Shown here: one piece after another, positions 44,288 to 51,841 of the stretch
Position numbering within the stretch: the first letter of the stretch is position 1
Layout of the letters: each line of letters begins with the position of its first letter
NCBI RefSeq assembly: GCF_028767025.1
Contig: NZ_JAJQXX010000013.1
Coordinates: forward strand, 35,132-99,131
Length of the DNA: 64,000 nucleotides
Reading direction: 5' to 3'
Source: Blautia sp. XA-2221
GTDB lineage: Bacteria; Bacillota; Clostridia; Lachnospirales; Lachnospiraceae
Program-made: the position numbers and the translations under genes
Notes under the pieces: generated by a model
Seen by the model: only the letters and a program-made list of their open reading frames with translations
Database searches by the model: none
What the model was told of the DNA's origin: nothing

Positions 44288-45185
44288 AATTTACAGTACA
44301 TATTTTCAAACTGTTGCGAAGATTTTGACAGAAGCAGTGGATCATCCGCTTACGACGGGAGAAATTAATTTAATTATTCAGAACAATGCATTTGAAGAAA
44401 GCATATTAAATATTCCGGAGTCTTTGGGAGTGGCACGCTGGCAATTATTGAAAGAAGATGGAACAACTATTCTTGGAAAGAAGCCGACTATGCCACTTAC
44501 AATTTTACAGAAACGCTGGATCAACGCAGTCGCATTAGATCCAAGAGTACGTTTGTTTACAGATCATCCAGTTGTATTTTCGGATGTCGAACCGTTATTT
44601 CTTCTGGAAGATATTTACGTCTTTGACAAATATTCAGATGGTGATCCGTATGAGGATGCAGAATACATTCGGAACTTCCGTTTAATATTGGATGCGATCA
44701 AACATCAGTATCCGATTCAAATCAGAATTATGAATCGTCACGGGAAACAAGTAACAGCCAGAACGGTTCCGGAATATCTGGAGTATTCTGAGAAAGATGA
44801 TAAGTTCCGTTTGATTGGAACAGGTAGTAAGCTGGGAAATACAATCAATCTTGGGAGAATCATTTCATGTGAAAAATGCGAGGATGAACAGACCGCTAAG
44901 CCTGGTAAAAGGAATCGTCCGCATCCACGAATAATAATATTTGAATTAGTAGATGATCGAAAGGCTTTGGAACGTGTTCTGATGCATTTTGCATACTTCG
45001 AAAAGCAAGTGGAGAAAATAGATGAGCGAAAGTATAAGGTGACGTTACACTATGATAAAGAGGACGAAACAGAGATTTTAATTCGTGTTCTTTCGTTTGG
45101 ACCGATGATTCGCGTTGTGAAGCCTGCGGCATTCATTAATTTAATAAAGGACAGATTGTCAGAACAAAAAAGTTGTGGACTGTAG
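44274..45185 (+). CDS. WYL-domain protein, second of a pair
   Basis: A 303-residue protein starting at 44274 (GGAGAAGGTG upstream), inside the end of the first WYL gene. The N-terminal ~135 residues differ from the first protein; the WYL domain (about 140-215) includes YPIQIRIMNRHGKQVTARTVPEYLEYSEKDDKFRLIGTG, and the C-terminal ~80 residues (HYDKEDETEILIRVLSFGPMIRVVKP) resemble the WCX extension. No winged helix is obvious, so it may act with its partner as a heteromer. A terminator-like hairpin follows, then the tRNA-like RNA. Confidence 0.8.
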   Translation: MLFHEIYSTYFQTVAKILTEAVDHPLTTGEINLIIQNNAFEESILNIPESLGVARWQLLKEDGTTILGKKPTMPLTILQKRWINAVALDPRVRLFTDHPVVFSDVEPLFLLEDIYVFDKYSDGDPYEDAEYIRNFRLILDAIKHQYPIQIRIMNRHGKQVTARTVPEYLEYSEKDDKFRLIGTGSKLGNTINLGRIISCEKCEDEQTAKPGKRNRPHPRIIIFELVDDRKALERVLMHFAYFEKQVEKIDERKYKVTLHYDKEDETEILIRVLSFGPMIRVVKPAAFINLIKDRLSEQKSCGL

Positions 45186-45204
45186 AAGTTCGCAACTTTT
45201 TTTC
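45166..45204 (+). terminator. Terminator after the WYL pair
   Basis: AAAAAGTTG (about 45167-45175) pairs with CAACTTTTT (about 45192-45200), with further Ts. It overlaps the last codons of the second WYL gene and would separate it from the tRNA-like RNA. Confidence 0.7.
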
Positions 45205-45245
45205 CATGATAAAAAGAATCAGAAACGATAGACTTAGATCATAGT

Positions 45246-45336
45246 AAAGCACGTGAGGGGAAAGGAACTTGCCGATGGACTGAAAATCCATCGGCAGCAG
45301 ATGAACGTCGTAACATCTGCCTGGTGTGCTTTGCCA
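45246..45336 (+). ncRNA. tRNA-like RNA (tRNA-Phe mimic) next to rtcB
   Basis: A 91-base cloverleaf-like sequence. AAAGCAC (45246-45252) pairs with GTGCTTT (45326-45332) as a 7-bp acceptor stem, followed by G and an encoded CCA (45334-45336). GCCGATGGA (45271-45279) pairs with TCCATCGGC (45287-45295) around the loop CTGAAAA, the tRNA-Phe anticodon loop with GAA at 34-36. GCAGATG (45297-45303) pairs with CATCTGC (45314-45320) around a 10-base loop where a T arm should be. The intervening 18 bases fit a weak D arm with GG in the loop. The T loop is missing, the anticodon stem is four bp too long and the discriminator is G, so it is not a translating tRNA. No clear promoter is seen. Confidence 0.7.
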
Positions 45337-45394
45337 ATAAAGGCGCATACAGCAAAATAGTTCTAATGATTTTATAGGAAGCAAAGTTTAAAGT

Positions 45395-45538
45395 GTTGAT
45401 GAGTTGCTCAAGAAACCAAAAGGCAGCGTCTTGTGTCTGAAAGGCATCTACAGCAATACACTGGCAAAAGAATATTTATTTTCTGTACAGAGTCAAGTCC
45501 TGGTGGCGTCTTATTGTTATGAAAAATATAAGCTATAG
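45395..45538 (+). other. Short open frame between the tRNA-like RNA and rtcB
   Basis: The frame reads VDELLKKPKGSVLCLKGIY ... YCYEKYKL and stops at TAG 45536-45538. Its composition looks protein-like, but there is no good start (TTG at 45404 only) or ribosome site. It could be the end of a lost gene or a translated leader of rtcB, whose predicted start lies 26 bases beyond. I do not recognise it. Confidence 0.35.
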
Positions 45539-45563
45539 ATTGACGAGAAAGGATGTGTATGAA

Positions 45564-46835
45564 ATGTTTGAAATAAAGGGAAAAGTTACAACAGCAATCT
45601 GCTACGCAAAAGTCGTAGAAGATGAGGCAATTGAGCAGATAAGAAGAATATGTGACTATGATCTGACAAAAGGCTGCAAGGTGCGGATTATGCCTGATGT
45701 CCATGCAGGAAAAGGATGTACGATCGGGACAACTATGACAGTCACAGATAAGATTTGTCCTAATATTGTCGGAGTCGATATTGGCTGTGGAATGTATACG
45801 GTAAAACTGAAGGATCAGGTGATTGATTTTGAAAAAATAGATGAAGCATGCCATTATGTTCCTTCCGGAATGAATGTATGGGAAGGGAGAATGGAGCGAT
45901 TTGATCTGACGCAGCTTAAATGTTATAGATCTTTACGAGGTGCAAAGAGATTAGAGAGATCACTTGGAACATTGGGTGGAGGAAACCACTTTATAGAGGT
46001 TGATCAGGCAAAGGATGGTACATATTACTTAGTTATTCATTCAGGAAGCCGAAATTTGGGAAAACAGGTGGCTGAGATTTATCAACAGTTGGCAATCGAT
46101 TTGCATGCGGGAAAAGAAGCGTACTTCAAAGAGCGGGATGAGATTATTCGTACTTACAAAGAGCAGGGAAGAAGATCGGAAATCCAGGAAACATTGAAGC
46201 AGTTAAAACAGAATTATGAGACACAGGATTTAGATGCGCCAAATGATATCTGCTGGCTTTACGGATCATTTATGGATGATTACCTGCACGATGCAGAAAT
46301 CTGCCAGCGGTTTGCAAAAAGAAGCAGAGAGCGCATGGCAGAAGTTATTATTGAAAGAACCGGAATGACGGCGTTAGAAGCTTTCCATACCATTCATAAT
46401 TATATAGATGTCGATGAGATGATTCTCAGAAAGGGGGCAATTGCCGCACATGCCGGTGAAAAAGTACTGATTCCGATTAATATGAGAGATGGCTCCGTTC
46501 TTGCTGTTGGAAAAGGAAATTCGGAATGGAATCATTCAGCACCACATGGAGCCGGAAGAATCATGTCCAGAACAAAAGCGAAACAGACCATTGATTTAGA
46601 AGAATACAAAGCATCCATGCAGGGGATTTATTCTACGTCAGTAAATGCAGATACATTAGATGAGGCACCAATGGCATATAAATCGCTTGAGGATATTAGT
46701 GATGTAATCAGGGACTCAGTAGATGTCATTGATATCATGAAACCGGTGTATAACTTTAAAGCCTCGGATGGGGAGGTACCCTGGAAAAAGAAAGGCGACA
46801 TAAATGAGAGAAAAGATACAGACTCAGCTTCGTAA
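45564..46835 (+). CDS. rtcB: RtcB RNA ligase
   Basis: GTP- and Mn-dependent ligase that joins RNA 2',3'-cyclic phosphate and 5'-OH ends, e.g. cleaved tRNAs. The start at 45564 gives MFEIKGKVTT, the usual N-terminus, with AAAGGA upstream; ATG 45519 is possible. The 423-residue protein has metal-ligand motifs MPDVHAGKGCTIGTTM, GVDIGCGM, GGGNHFIEVD and HSGSRNLGKQ, and the guanylylation histidine region SAPHGAGRIMSR. All catalytic positions I can check are present. It is followed by the RlaP gene with a 4-base overlap-like junction and preceded by the tRNA-like RNA. Confidence 0.95.
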   Translation: MFEIKGKVTTAICYAKVVEDEAIEQIRRICDYDLTKGCKVRIMPDVHAGKGCTIGTTMTVTDKICPNIVGVDIGCGMYTVKLKDQVIDFEKIDEACHYVPSGMNVWEGRMERFDLTQLKCYRSLRGAKRLERSLGTLGGGNHFIEVDQAKDGTYYLVIHSGSRNLGKQVAEIYQQLAIDLHAGKEAYFKERDEIIRTYKEQGRRSEIQETLKQLKQNYETQDLDAPNDICWLYGSFMDDYLHDAEICQRFAKRSRERMAEVIIERTGMTALEAFHTIHNYIDVDEMILRKGAIAAHAGEKVLIPINMRDGSVLAVGKGNSEWNHSAPHGAGRIMSRTKAKQTIDLEEYKASMQGIYSTSVNADTLDEAPMAYKSLEDISDVIRDSVDVIDIMKPVYNFKASDGEVPWKKKGDINERKDTDSAS

Positions 46836-47565
46836 GATTGAAGAAGAGGAACGTATAAAAATACTATTAGCCGTAGAATCGGGAAGTCGCGCCTGGGGAT
46901 TTGCATCCCCGGACAGTGACTATGATGTGCGTTTTATTTATATCAGAAGAATCGAAGATTATCTGAAACTGGATGCGGTTCGAGATGTGATTGAACTTCC
47001 GATAGATGATGTTTGGGATATCAACGGATGGGACTTGCAAAAGACATTAAGATTGCTGTACAAGTCAAACCCAACATTATTTGAATGGTTTTCTTCTCCA
47101 ATTGTTTATCAGGAAACAGAATTTGCCGACAGGTTTCGTGATTTGATGATTCATTACTTTTCATCAAAGAAGACGTTGTACCACTATATCAGTATGGCTG
47201 AAGGAAACTATAGAGAATATCTTAAAGGTGATTTTGTCAGAGCAAAGAAATATTTCTATGTTTTACGCCCAGTGCTAGCATGCCAATGGATATTAGACCG
47301 AGGAACGCCTCCTCCTATGTTGTTTTCAGAGTTAATGAAAGTAGAGTTGCCAGCAGAATTAATCGGTGCAGTGAACCAATTGCTGGAGTTAAAGATGAAA
47401 TCTCCAGAAGTGAAGGCGATCCCAAGGATTCCGGAAATAAATGAATATCTTGATGAAAGTATTCCGAGTATCAAAAATATAGTGAGATCGCTGGAGGATA
47501 GTCACACACCAGATTGGAGTGAGTTGAATCAATTATTCTTGCGAGAACTGAGGAATTGGGAGTAA
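46804..47565 (+). CDS. RlaP-type nucleotidyltransferase
   Basis: A 253-residue DNA-polymerase-beta-fold nucleotidyltransferase (RlaP/YcgL family). The active-site pattern is ESGSRAWGFASPDSDYDVRFIY, with GS and the DxD acidic pair, and FEWFSSPIVYQE and PVLACQWILDRGTPPP are conserved downstream. Family members occur beside RtcB or other RNA-repair genes and are proposed to add nucleotides or modify RNA ends during repair. The start overlaps the rtcB end by 32 bases, so the two are translationally coupled. Substrate unproven. Confidence 0.85.
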   Translation: MREKIQTQLRKIEEEERIKILLAVESGSRAWGFASPDSDYDVRFIYIRRIEDYLKLDAVRDVIELPIDDVWDINGWDLQKTLRLLYKSNPTLFEWFSSPIVYQETEFADRFRDLMIHYFSSKKTLYHYISMAEGNYREYLKGDFVRAKKYFYVLRPVLACQWILDRGTPPPMLFSELMKVELPAELIGAVNQLLELKMKSPEVKAIPRIPEINEYLDESIPSIKNIVRSLEDSHTPDWSELNQLFLRELRNWE

Positions 47566-47576
47566 CTTGCAAAGTA

Positions 47577-47655
47577 TCAGGATAGAGAAGCGGAGAGGCC
47601 CAGTGTCAAGTATCGACGAAGGACGCAGGATTGATTCCTGCAACTGATGTTATGT
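47577..47655 (+). other. Possible tRNA-like remnant after rlaP
   Basis: GCAGG ATTGATT CCTGC (about 47623-47639) has the size of a T arm (5-bp stem, 7-base loop, two loop changes from TTCGATT) preceded by a variable-loop-like AAGGAC. Flanking ATCAG (about 47579) and CTGAT (about 47642) could pair. No good anticodon arm is found. It may be a decayed tRNA, an integrase attachment remnant, or chance. Confidence 0.3.
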
Positions 47656-47734
47656 GGTTAAGATTATTGATAAATTGGACGCTATTTAGTGAAAAAGGAG
47701 TTGGTATATGTTATGATGAGAACAAGTAATTTGT

Positions 47735-48462
47735 TATCAATATCATTGCCAAAGAAGTCTTTGGAAAGAAACGGATTGACAAGGTAAAACTATCAGACGC
47801 AAAAGGTTGGCTCATTAAATTGCAGGCAGCCGGTAGAGTGTACAGCAGTATTCATTCTATCCGTGGTGTTGTAAGACCAGCGTTTTAAATGGCTGTTGAT
47901 GATTGGATACAAAAGACCCCTTTTGAATTTCAGCTTGCAACGGTGGTTGTTAATGATAGCGTAACAAGAGAGACCATTACAAAAAGCAGGAGAGAGCTTT
48001 TCTTGAATTTGTAAAGCATGACAAGCGCTTTCGTAAGTATTATGAGGGCAATTGCATTTTATTTAAGACAGGACTTCGTATTTCCGAATTTGTTGGATTG
48101 ACGATTTCTGATATTAATTTAGAAAAAGGTGTTATCAATGGCAATCCTCGTTGCAACGTAAGCGTAATATGGAATATATTATAGAGGACGCAAAGACAGA
48201 CAGCGGTACAAGACTTGTGCCTATGACTGATGATGTAAAGGCGTGTTTTCGTAAAATTATTCAAAACCGTAAAATGCCAAAATCAGAACCTGTAACAGAC
48301 GGTAATAGTGGTTTCCTGTATTTAGACAAAAATGATATGTCTATGGTTGCTTTGCATCGGGAGAAATATCTTCAGCATATTTGCGAGAAGTATAAAAAAA
48401 TATATAAACAGGAATTACCTAAAATTACACCTCATGGTCGAGTTATAATAAGGACAAGTTAG
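47735..48462 (+). pseudogene. Decayed Tn916-type tyrosine integrase
   Basis: In shifting frames the translation reads KLSDAKGWLIKLQ, YSSIHSIRGVVRPAF, MAVDDWIQKTPFEFQLA, VVVNDSVTRETIT, then FKTGLRISEFVGLTISDINLEKGVI and the intact stretch EDAKTDSGTRLVPMTDDVK. This follows the Tn916/Tn1549 integrase. Stop codons and frameshifts occur near 47886, 48012 and 48145. It ends at KITPHG, before the catalytic HxxR and Tyr motifs. The enzyme is inactive; the remnant marks a former element end between the RNA-repair locus and the conjugative element. Confidence 0.85.
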
Positions 48463-48500
48463 AAAACTCCAGTAAATACAAGGGGTTGCACTAATTTAGT

Positions 48501-48536
48501 CCTTATTTTTAACTCCCTGAAAAGGGAAAAATAAGG
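48501..48536. repeat. Imperfect hairpin
   Basis: CCTTATTTTT (48501-48510) is complementary to AAAAATAAGG (48527-48536) with an inner CCCT/AGGG. It is preceded by CTAATTTAGTCCTT, which resembles the right arm of the next hairpin (CTAATTCAGTCCT). Confidence 0.55.
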
Positions 48537-48632
48537 CAGCGCTGTCATTCCAGAATATGAATTATTACAGATCCAGACTGGAAATGGATTTGTGTAAGAC
48601 AAGAGTAAAAACAACAGAATTATTGTAATTAT

Positions 48633-48690
48633 AGGACTGAATTAGCTCGCACGGAATATAGATTCCGGTTGTCTAATTCAGTCCTCTTTT
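48633..48690 (+). terminator. Long hairpin before parA, terminator-like
   Basis: AGGACTGAATTAG (48633-48645) pairs perfectly with CTAATTCAGTCCT (48673-48685); inside it CGGAAT/ATTCCG forms a second stem. CTTTTTG follows. It lies 30 bases before parA and may insulate the element from outside transcription or serve as an end-associated site. Nothing else is seen in the 257 bases between the integrase remnant and parA. Confidence 0.65.
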
Positions 48691-48719
48691 TGATTGACGA
48701 CGATGAAAGGTGATGAAAA

Positions 48720-49505
48720 ATGGCTAGAATTATTTCTATTGTAAACCAAAAAGGGGGAACGGGAAAATCCGCATGTACAGCTAATTTAGCAGTAGGATTA
48801 GCACAAAAGAATATGAAAGTGTTGATTGTAGATGCCGATCCACAGTCTGATGTATCCGCAGGATTTGGATATCGTGATTGTGATGACAGTAATGAAACAA
48901 TTACAGCTCTTATGGATTCAGTAATGAAAGATGAAGATATTCCTTCAGACTGTTATATCAGACATCAGGCAGAGGGAATAGACATTATCTGTTCTAACAT
49001 TGGACTGGCAGGTACGGAAGTACAGTTGGTAAATGCAATGAGCAGGGAATATGTATTGAAACAGATTTTATATGGTATCAAGGATCAATATGATGCAGTC
49101 ATTATTGACTGTATGCCATCATTGGGAATGATTACGATCAATGCGCTGGCTGCATCAGATGAAGTCCTCATTCCAGTTGAAGCGTCCTACCTGCCAATCA
49201 AAGGCTTGCAGCAGTTGTTAAAAACGATCGGTAAGGTTCGTAAGCAGATTAATCCGAAGTTGCAAGTCGGTGGGATTCTGTTCACTATGGTCGATGCGCA
49301 TACAAATGATGCCAGAAATAATATGGAACTTCTCAGAAATGTATATGGAAGTCAAATTCATATCTTTGATAATTATATTCCATTTTCTGTAAGAATGAAG
49401 GAAGCAGTCAGAGAAGGACAGAGTATTTTCTCTTATGATCCGAAAGGCAAAGCTACAGAAGCTTATCGGAGAGTGACGGAGGAGGTGCTGAAAGATGCCA
49501 TCTAA
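48720..49505 (+). CDS. parA: ParA/Soj-type partition ATPase
   Basis: A 261-residue Walker-type ATPase: deviant Walker A QKGGTGKSACTANLA (about 11-25) with the signature lysine, VDADPQSDVSAGFGY, and the A' motif AVIIDCMPSLGMITINAL. It partitions the excised circular element, or its replicative form, together with ParB. The start has AAAGGTGATG. It overlaps parB by 11 bases. This is the first gene of the conjugative-element block. Confidence 0.93.
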   Translation: MARIISIVNQKGGTGKSACTANLAVGLAQKNMKVLIVDADPQSDVSAGFGYRDCDDSNETITALMDSVMKDEDIPSDCYIRHQAEGIDIICSNIGLAGTEVQLVNAMSREYVLKQILYGIKDQYDAVIIDCMPSLGMITINALAASDEVLIPVEASYLPIKGLQQLLKTIGKVRKQINPKLQVGGILFTMVDAHTNDARNNMELLRNVYGSQIHIFDNYIPFSVRMKEAVREGQSIFSYDPKGKATEAYRRVTEEVLKDAI

Positions 49506-50286
49506 AAAAAAAGCAACTCCCATTTCCTTACAGCCACTTGATGCGTTGTTTGGAACAAACGAAGAAACAAACAATGGAATTTGTGAGATAGCAATAGGAA
49601 GCCTTCATCCATTTCCAAATCACCCGTTTCAAGTAAAAGATGATAAGAAAATGGAAGAATTATCAAAAAGCATTACACAATATGGCGTGTTGGTTCCTGG
49701 TATTGTGCGATTGAGAGAGTCCGGTGGTTATGAGCTGGTAGCTGGTCATAGGCGAAAACGAGCATGTGAACTTGCGGGATTAGAGAAAATGCCTGTTATC
49801 ATCAAAGATCTTACAGATGATGAAGCGACGGTGATCATGGTAGATTCCAACATTCAAAGAGAAGAGCTATTGATCAGTGAAAAGGCGTTTGCTTATAAAA
49901 TGAAGTATGAGGCATTAAAAAGGCAAGGACAGAGAACGGATTTAACTCCTTGCCAAGTTGGCAAGAGGTTGGCGGCAGAGGAAGTCAGCCAGAATACAGG
50001 GGATAGTGCCAGACAGATTCTTCGATATATTCATCTGACAGAGCTAATATCAGAGCTGTTAGAATTAGCAGACGAAAAGAAGCTTCCTTTTAATACAGCA
50101 GTTGAAATTTCTTATTTAAGAAATGAAGAACAACAAATATTGCTTCAGTATATGAACAATCATAATATGGTACCGTCCATGAAGCAGGCAAAGGAATTAA
50201 AGCAGATTTCAAAAGAACGGATACTGACGTATTCTGATATTGACCAAATATGTATAAATAAGAATACTGAAAATGTTCAGGTATAG
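49495..50286 (+). CDS. parB: ParB/Spo0J-type partition protein with early stop
   Basis: A 263-residue ParB. It has the N-terminal nuclease-like/CTPase motif VPGIVRLRESGGYELVAGHRRKRACELAG (with GHRR), LIDS-like VDSNIQREEL and a central HTH (SQNTGDSARQILRYIHLTELI). Translation stops at TAG 50284-50286, but the same frame continues to TAA 50413-50415 and encodes KKLKQFFPETYSKAQMEEII and more, which looks like the normal C-terminal dimerisation tail of such ParBs. The protein is thus probably truncated by a nonsense mutation, or read through. Confidence 0.9.
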   Translation: MPSKKKATPISLQPLDALFGTNEETNNGICEIAIGSLHPFPNHPFQVKDDKKMEELSKSITQYGVLVPGIVRLRESGGYELVAGHRRKRACELAGLEKMPVIIKDLTDDEATVIMVDSNIQREELLISEKAFAYKMKYEALKRQGQRTDLTPCQVGKRLAAEEVSQNTGDSARQILRYIHLTELISELLELADEKKLPFNTAVEISYLRNEEQQILLQYMNNHNMVPSMKQAKELKQISKERILTYSDIDQICINKNTENVQV

Positions 50287-50415
50287 ATTTCCGCGAAGAA
50301 GTTGAAACAGTTTTTTCCAGAGACATATTCAAAGGCTCAGATGGAAGAAATAATATTCATGCTTCTTGCATCGTGGGCAGAAAGAGAAGGTAAATTAACT
50401 GGAGAAAGGAAGTAA
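50287..50415 (+). pseudogene. ParB C-terminal tail after an in-frame TAG
   Basis: Forty-two codons in the parB frame, opening directly after TAG and ending at TAA. ISAKKLKQFFPETYSKAQME matches the FFPxxYxxxQMEE region ending many mobile-element ParBs. No start codon or ribosome site is at its head, so it is not a separate gene. Confidence 0.65.
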
Positions 50416-50419
50416 AAGT

Positions 50420-50587
50420 ATGGCATTGAAAATTGTGCGAAGATATGATGCTAACGGAAATGAGCTTACTGAGAAAGATCTGGAAACCTTCCGACCGGAT
50501 TCTCCTGTAGTAAGAGATATACTGGCAAATCTTAATAGAGAGATAGCGGAGGGAATCAGGCAGAAGGAGAGAAAAGATGACGATTGA
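50420..50587 (+). CDS. Small hypothetical protein (55 residues)
   Basis: ATG at 50420 follows GAAAGGAAG. The product begins MALKIVRRYDANGNELTEKD and is rich in charged residues, with no membrane helix. It overlaps the next gene by 11 bases, as expected in this densely packed operon. I do not recognise it; similar small proteins are usual in Clostridia conjugative elements. Confidence 0.6.
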   Translation: MALKIVRRYDANGNELTEKDLETFRPDSPVVRDILANLNREIAEGIRQKERKDDD

Positions 50588-50888
50588 AGACGTAATCAAA
50601 AAAACGATTTTGCCATTAGCATTCATGGTGTTCTGGTTTTGGATGACAAAAACGATTATGAAAGTCAGTGGACAGACAGATTTATTCTGGTGGCTATTTC
50701 TTTCCGGACTTCCATTTGGAATACATAAGATGCGGCTGATCCTGATTCCGCAAGGGATGGATACCACAGCAACACTTGGAATGGCTGCATTAAGTGTCAT
50801 CATCGGATCATTGATTGGAAGTTTCATGATTCCGGTGTATGTGGTCAGAGCATTATATGTTCTTATAAGGTATATCGTTGGAAAATAA
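50577..50888 (+). CDS. Small membrane protein of conjugative elements (DUF6050-like)
   Basis: A 103-residue protein with three hydrophobic segments (about 10-27, 33-52 and 66-96). It resembles the short membrane proteins (DUF6050) found after parB in Clostridia integrative elements; I base this on memory of the sequence type. AGGAGAG lies upstream. Function unknown. A strong terminator follows. Confidence 0.6.
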   Translation: MTIEDVIKKTILPLAFMVFWFWMTKTIMKVSGQTDLFWWLFLSGLPFGIHKMRLILIPQGMDTTATLGMAALSVIIGSLIGSFMIPVYVVRALYVLIRYIVGK

Positions 50889-50903
50889 AATAATAGTTTG
50901 AGA

Positions 50904-50950
50904 AGAGGCAGGCTTGCGAAAAGAAAATCGTAAGTCTGCCTCTTTTTTTG
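50904..50950 (+). terminator. Terminator after the ParAB block
   Basis: AGAGGCAGGCTTGCGA (50904-50919) pairs with TCGTAAGTCTGCCTCT (50928-50943, one bulge/mismatch), then seven Ts. Confidence 0.9.
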
Positions 50951-51014
50951 TGCCAATAATCAGGCAATTCAGGGTAAATCCCTTTTGCAAATATATAGTT
51001 TGGAGGATTTTTAG

Positions 51015-51413
51015 ATGAGAGAACGAATTGAAAACAAGTATGTCACCAAGGAAATCAAAAGTCAGATGCCGGTGATCCCGATGGAGATTATCAAAGAAAG
51101 AGGCTGTACGTTCTGTCCGTATTATCTGGGGAATTATGAGAAACAGCCCCGTTGCATGATGAAAAATTGTGTCTGGGATGATGAAAAGGAACGTTTCCAC
51201 CCGGTTCTTCGAGAATTGATTCCATTTTACAAGGAGAAGATGGAAAAAGCAGAAGAAAAATATCTAACGGAAAAAAAGATTTATTCCACGTTGATGGATA
51301 TGTTTGCAGAAGAAATGCGGCAGGAAGAGCTGGAAAAGGATGAATGCTACGGATGTGCATATGGAAAATGTGGTCCATGCGTCGGTATCTGTTACAAAAA
51401 ATTGAAAGCATAG
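51015..51413 (+). CDS. Cysteine-rich hypothetical protein
   Basis: A 132-residue protein with CTFCPYYLGNYEKQPRCMMKNC near the N-terminus and CYGCAYGKCGPCVGIC at the C-terminus, eleven cysteines that could bind zinc or iron-sulfur; the middle is a charged helix. GGAGGATTTTTAG precedes the ATG. It stands just before ssb in the replication block. I know similar genes from conjugative elements but no function. Confidence 0.65.
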   Translation: MRERIENKYVTKEIKSQMPVIPMEIIKERGCTFCPYYLGNYEKQPRCMMKNCVWDDEKERFHPVLRELIPFYKEKMEKAEEKYLTEKKIYSTLMDMFAEEMRQEELEKDECYGCAYGKCGPCVGICYKKLKA

Positions 51414-51426
51414 GAGGTTGGAGCGA

Positions 51427-51825
51427 ATGAATACAACAATTATTTCCGGGCGACTGGTAAGAAATCCCGGATATAACGAAGTGGAGAATGAAAAAGGGCT
51501 TCATAAGATTGCCAAGTTTGTACTGGCAGTCAGAAGGAATTACTCCGATGAAGTAAGTTTCATTCCGGTGAAAGTTTTTGCAAAGAAAGCTGAGTTTGCA
51601 AGAGATTATCTTGTGCAGGGAACCAAGGTTATGGTGGAAGGTGAGATTGTTACAGGTAATTATGAAGATAAGGACACTGGGAAAAAGATTTATACCACCG
51701 AAGTGTATGCAAACAGGATTGAATTTGCAGGTGCAAAAATGTCAGAAAGACAGCCGCTTCCGGAAGATGCGGAAGGATTTCTGGAGGTACCAGAGGGCAT
51801 GGAAGAAGAAATGCCGTTTAGATAG
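51427..51825 (+). CDS. ssb: Single-stranded DNA-binding protein
   Basis: A 132-residue SSB with one OB fold: NTTIISGRLVRNPGYNE, KFVLAVRRNY, FIPVKVFAKKAEFARDYLVQGTKVMVEGEI and YANRIEFAG. The start at 51427 has AGGAGG nine bases upstream, so the TTG at 51418 is rejected. The C-terminus ends EEEMPFR rather than the DDDIPF tip of chromosomal SSB, but keeps the acidic-Pro-Phe character. It probably coats single strands during transfer or replication of the element. Confidence 0.92.
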   Translation: MNTTIISGRLVRNPGYNEVENEKGLHKIAKFVLAVRRNYSDEVSFIPVKVFAKKAEFARDYLVQGTKVMVEGEIVTGNYEDKDTGKKIYTTEVYANRIEFAGAKMSERQPLPEDAEGFLEVPEGMEEEMPFR

Positions 51826-51841
51826 TGGAGGAGAACGAATT

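Noticed and set aside
45246..45336. An ordinary tRNA-Phe gene
   Set aside because: The anticodon loop fits, but there is no T loop (TTCRANN), the anticodon stem is 9 bp, the D arm is weak and the discriminator is G instead of A.
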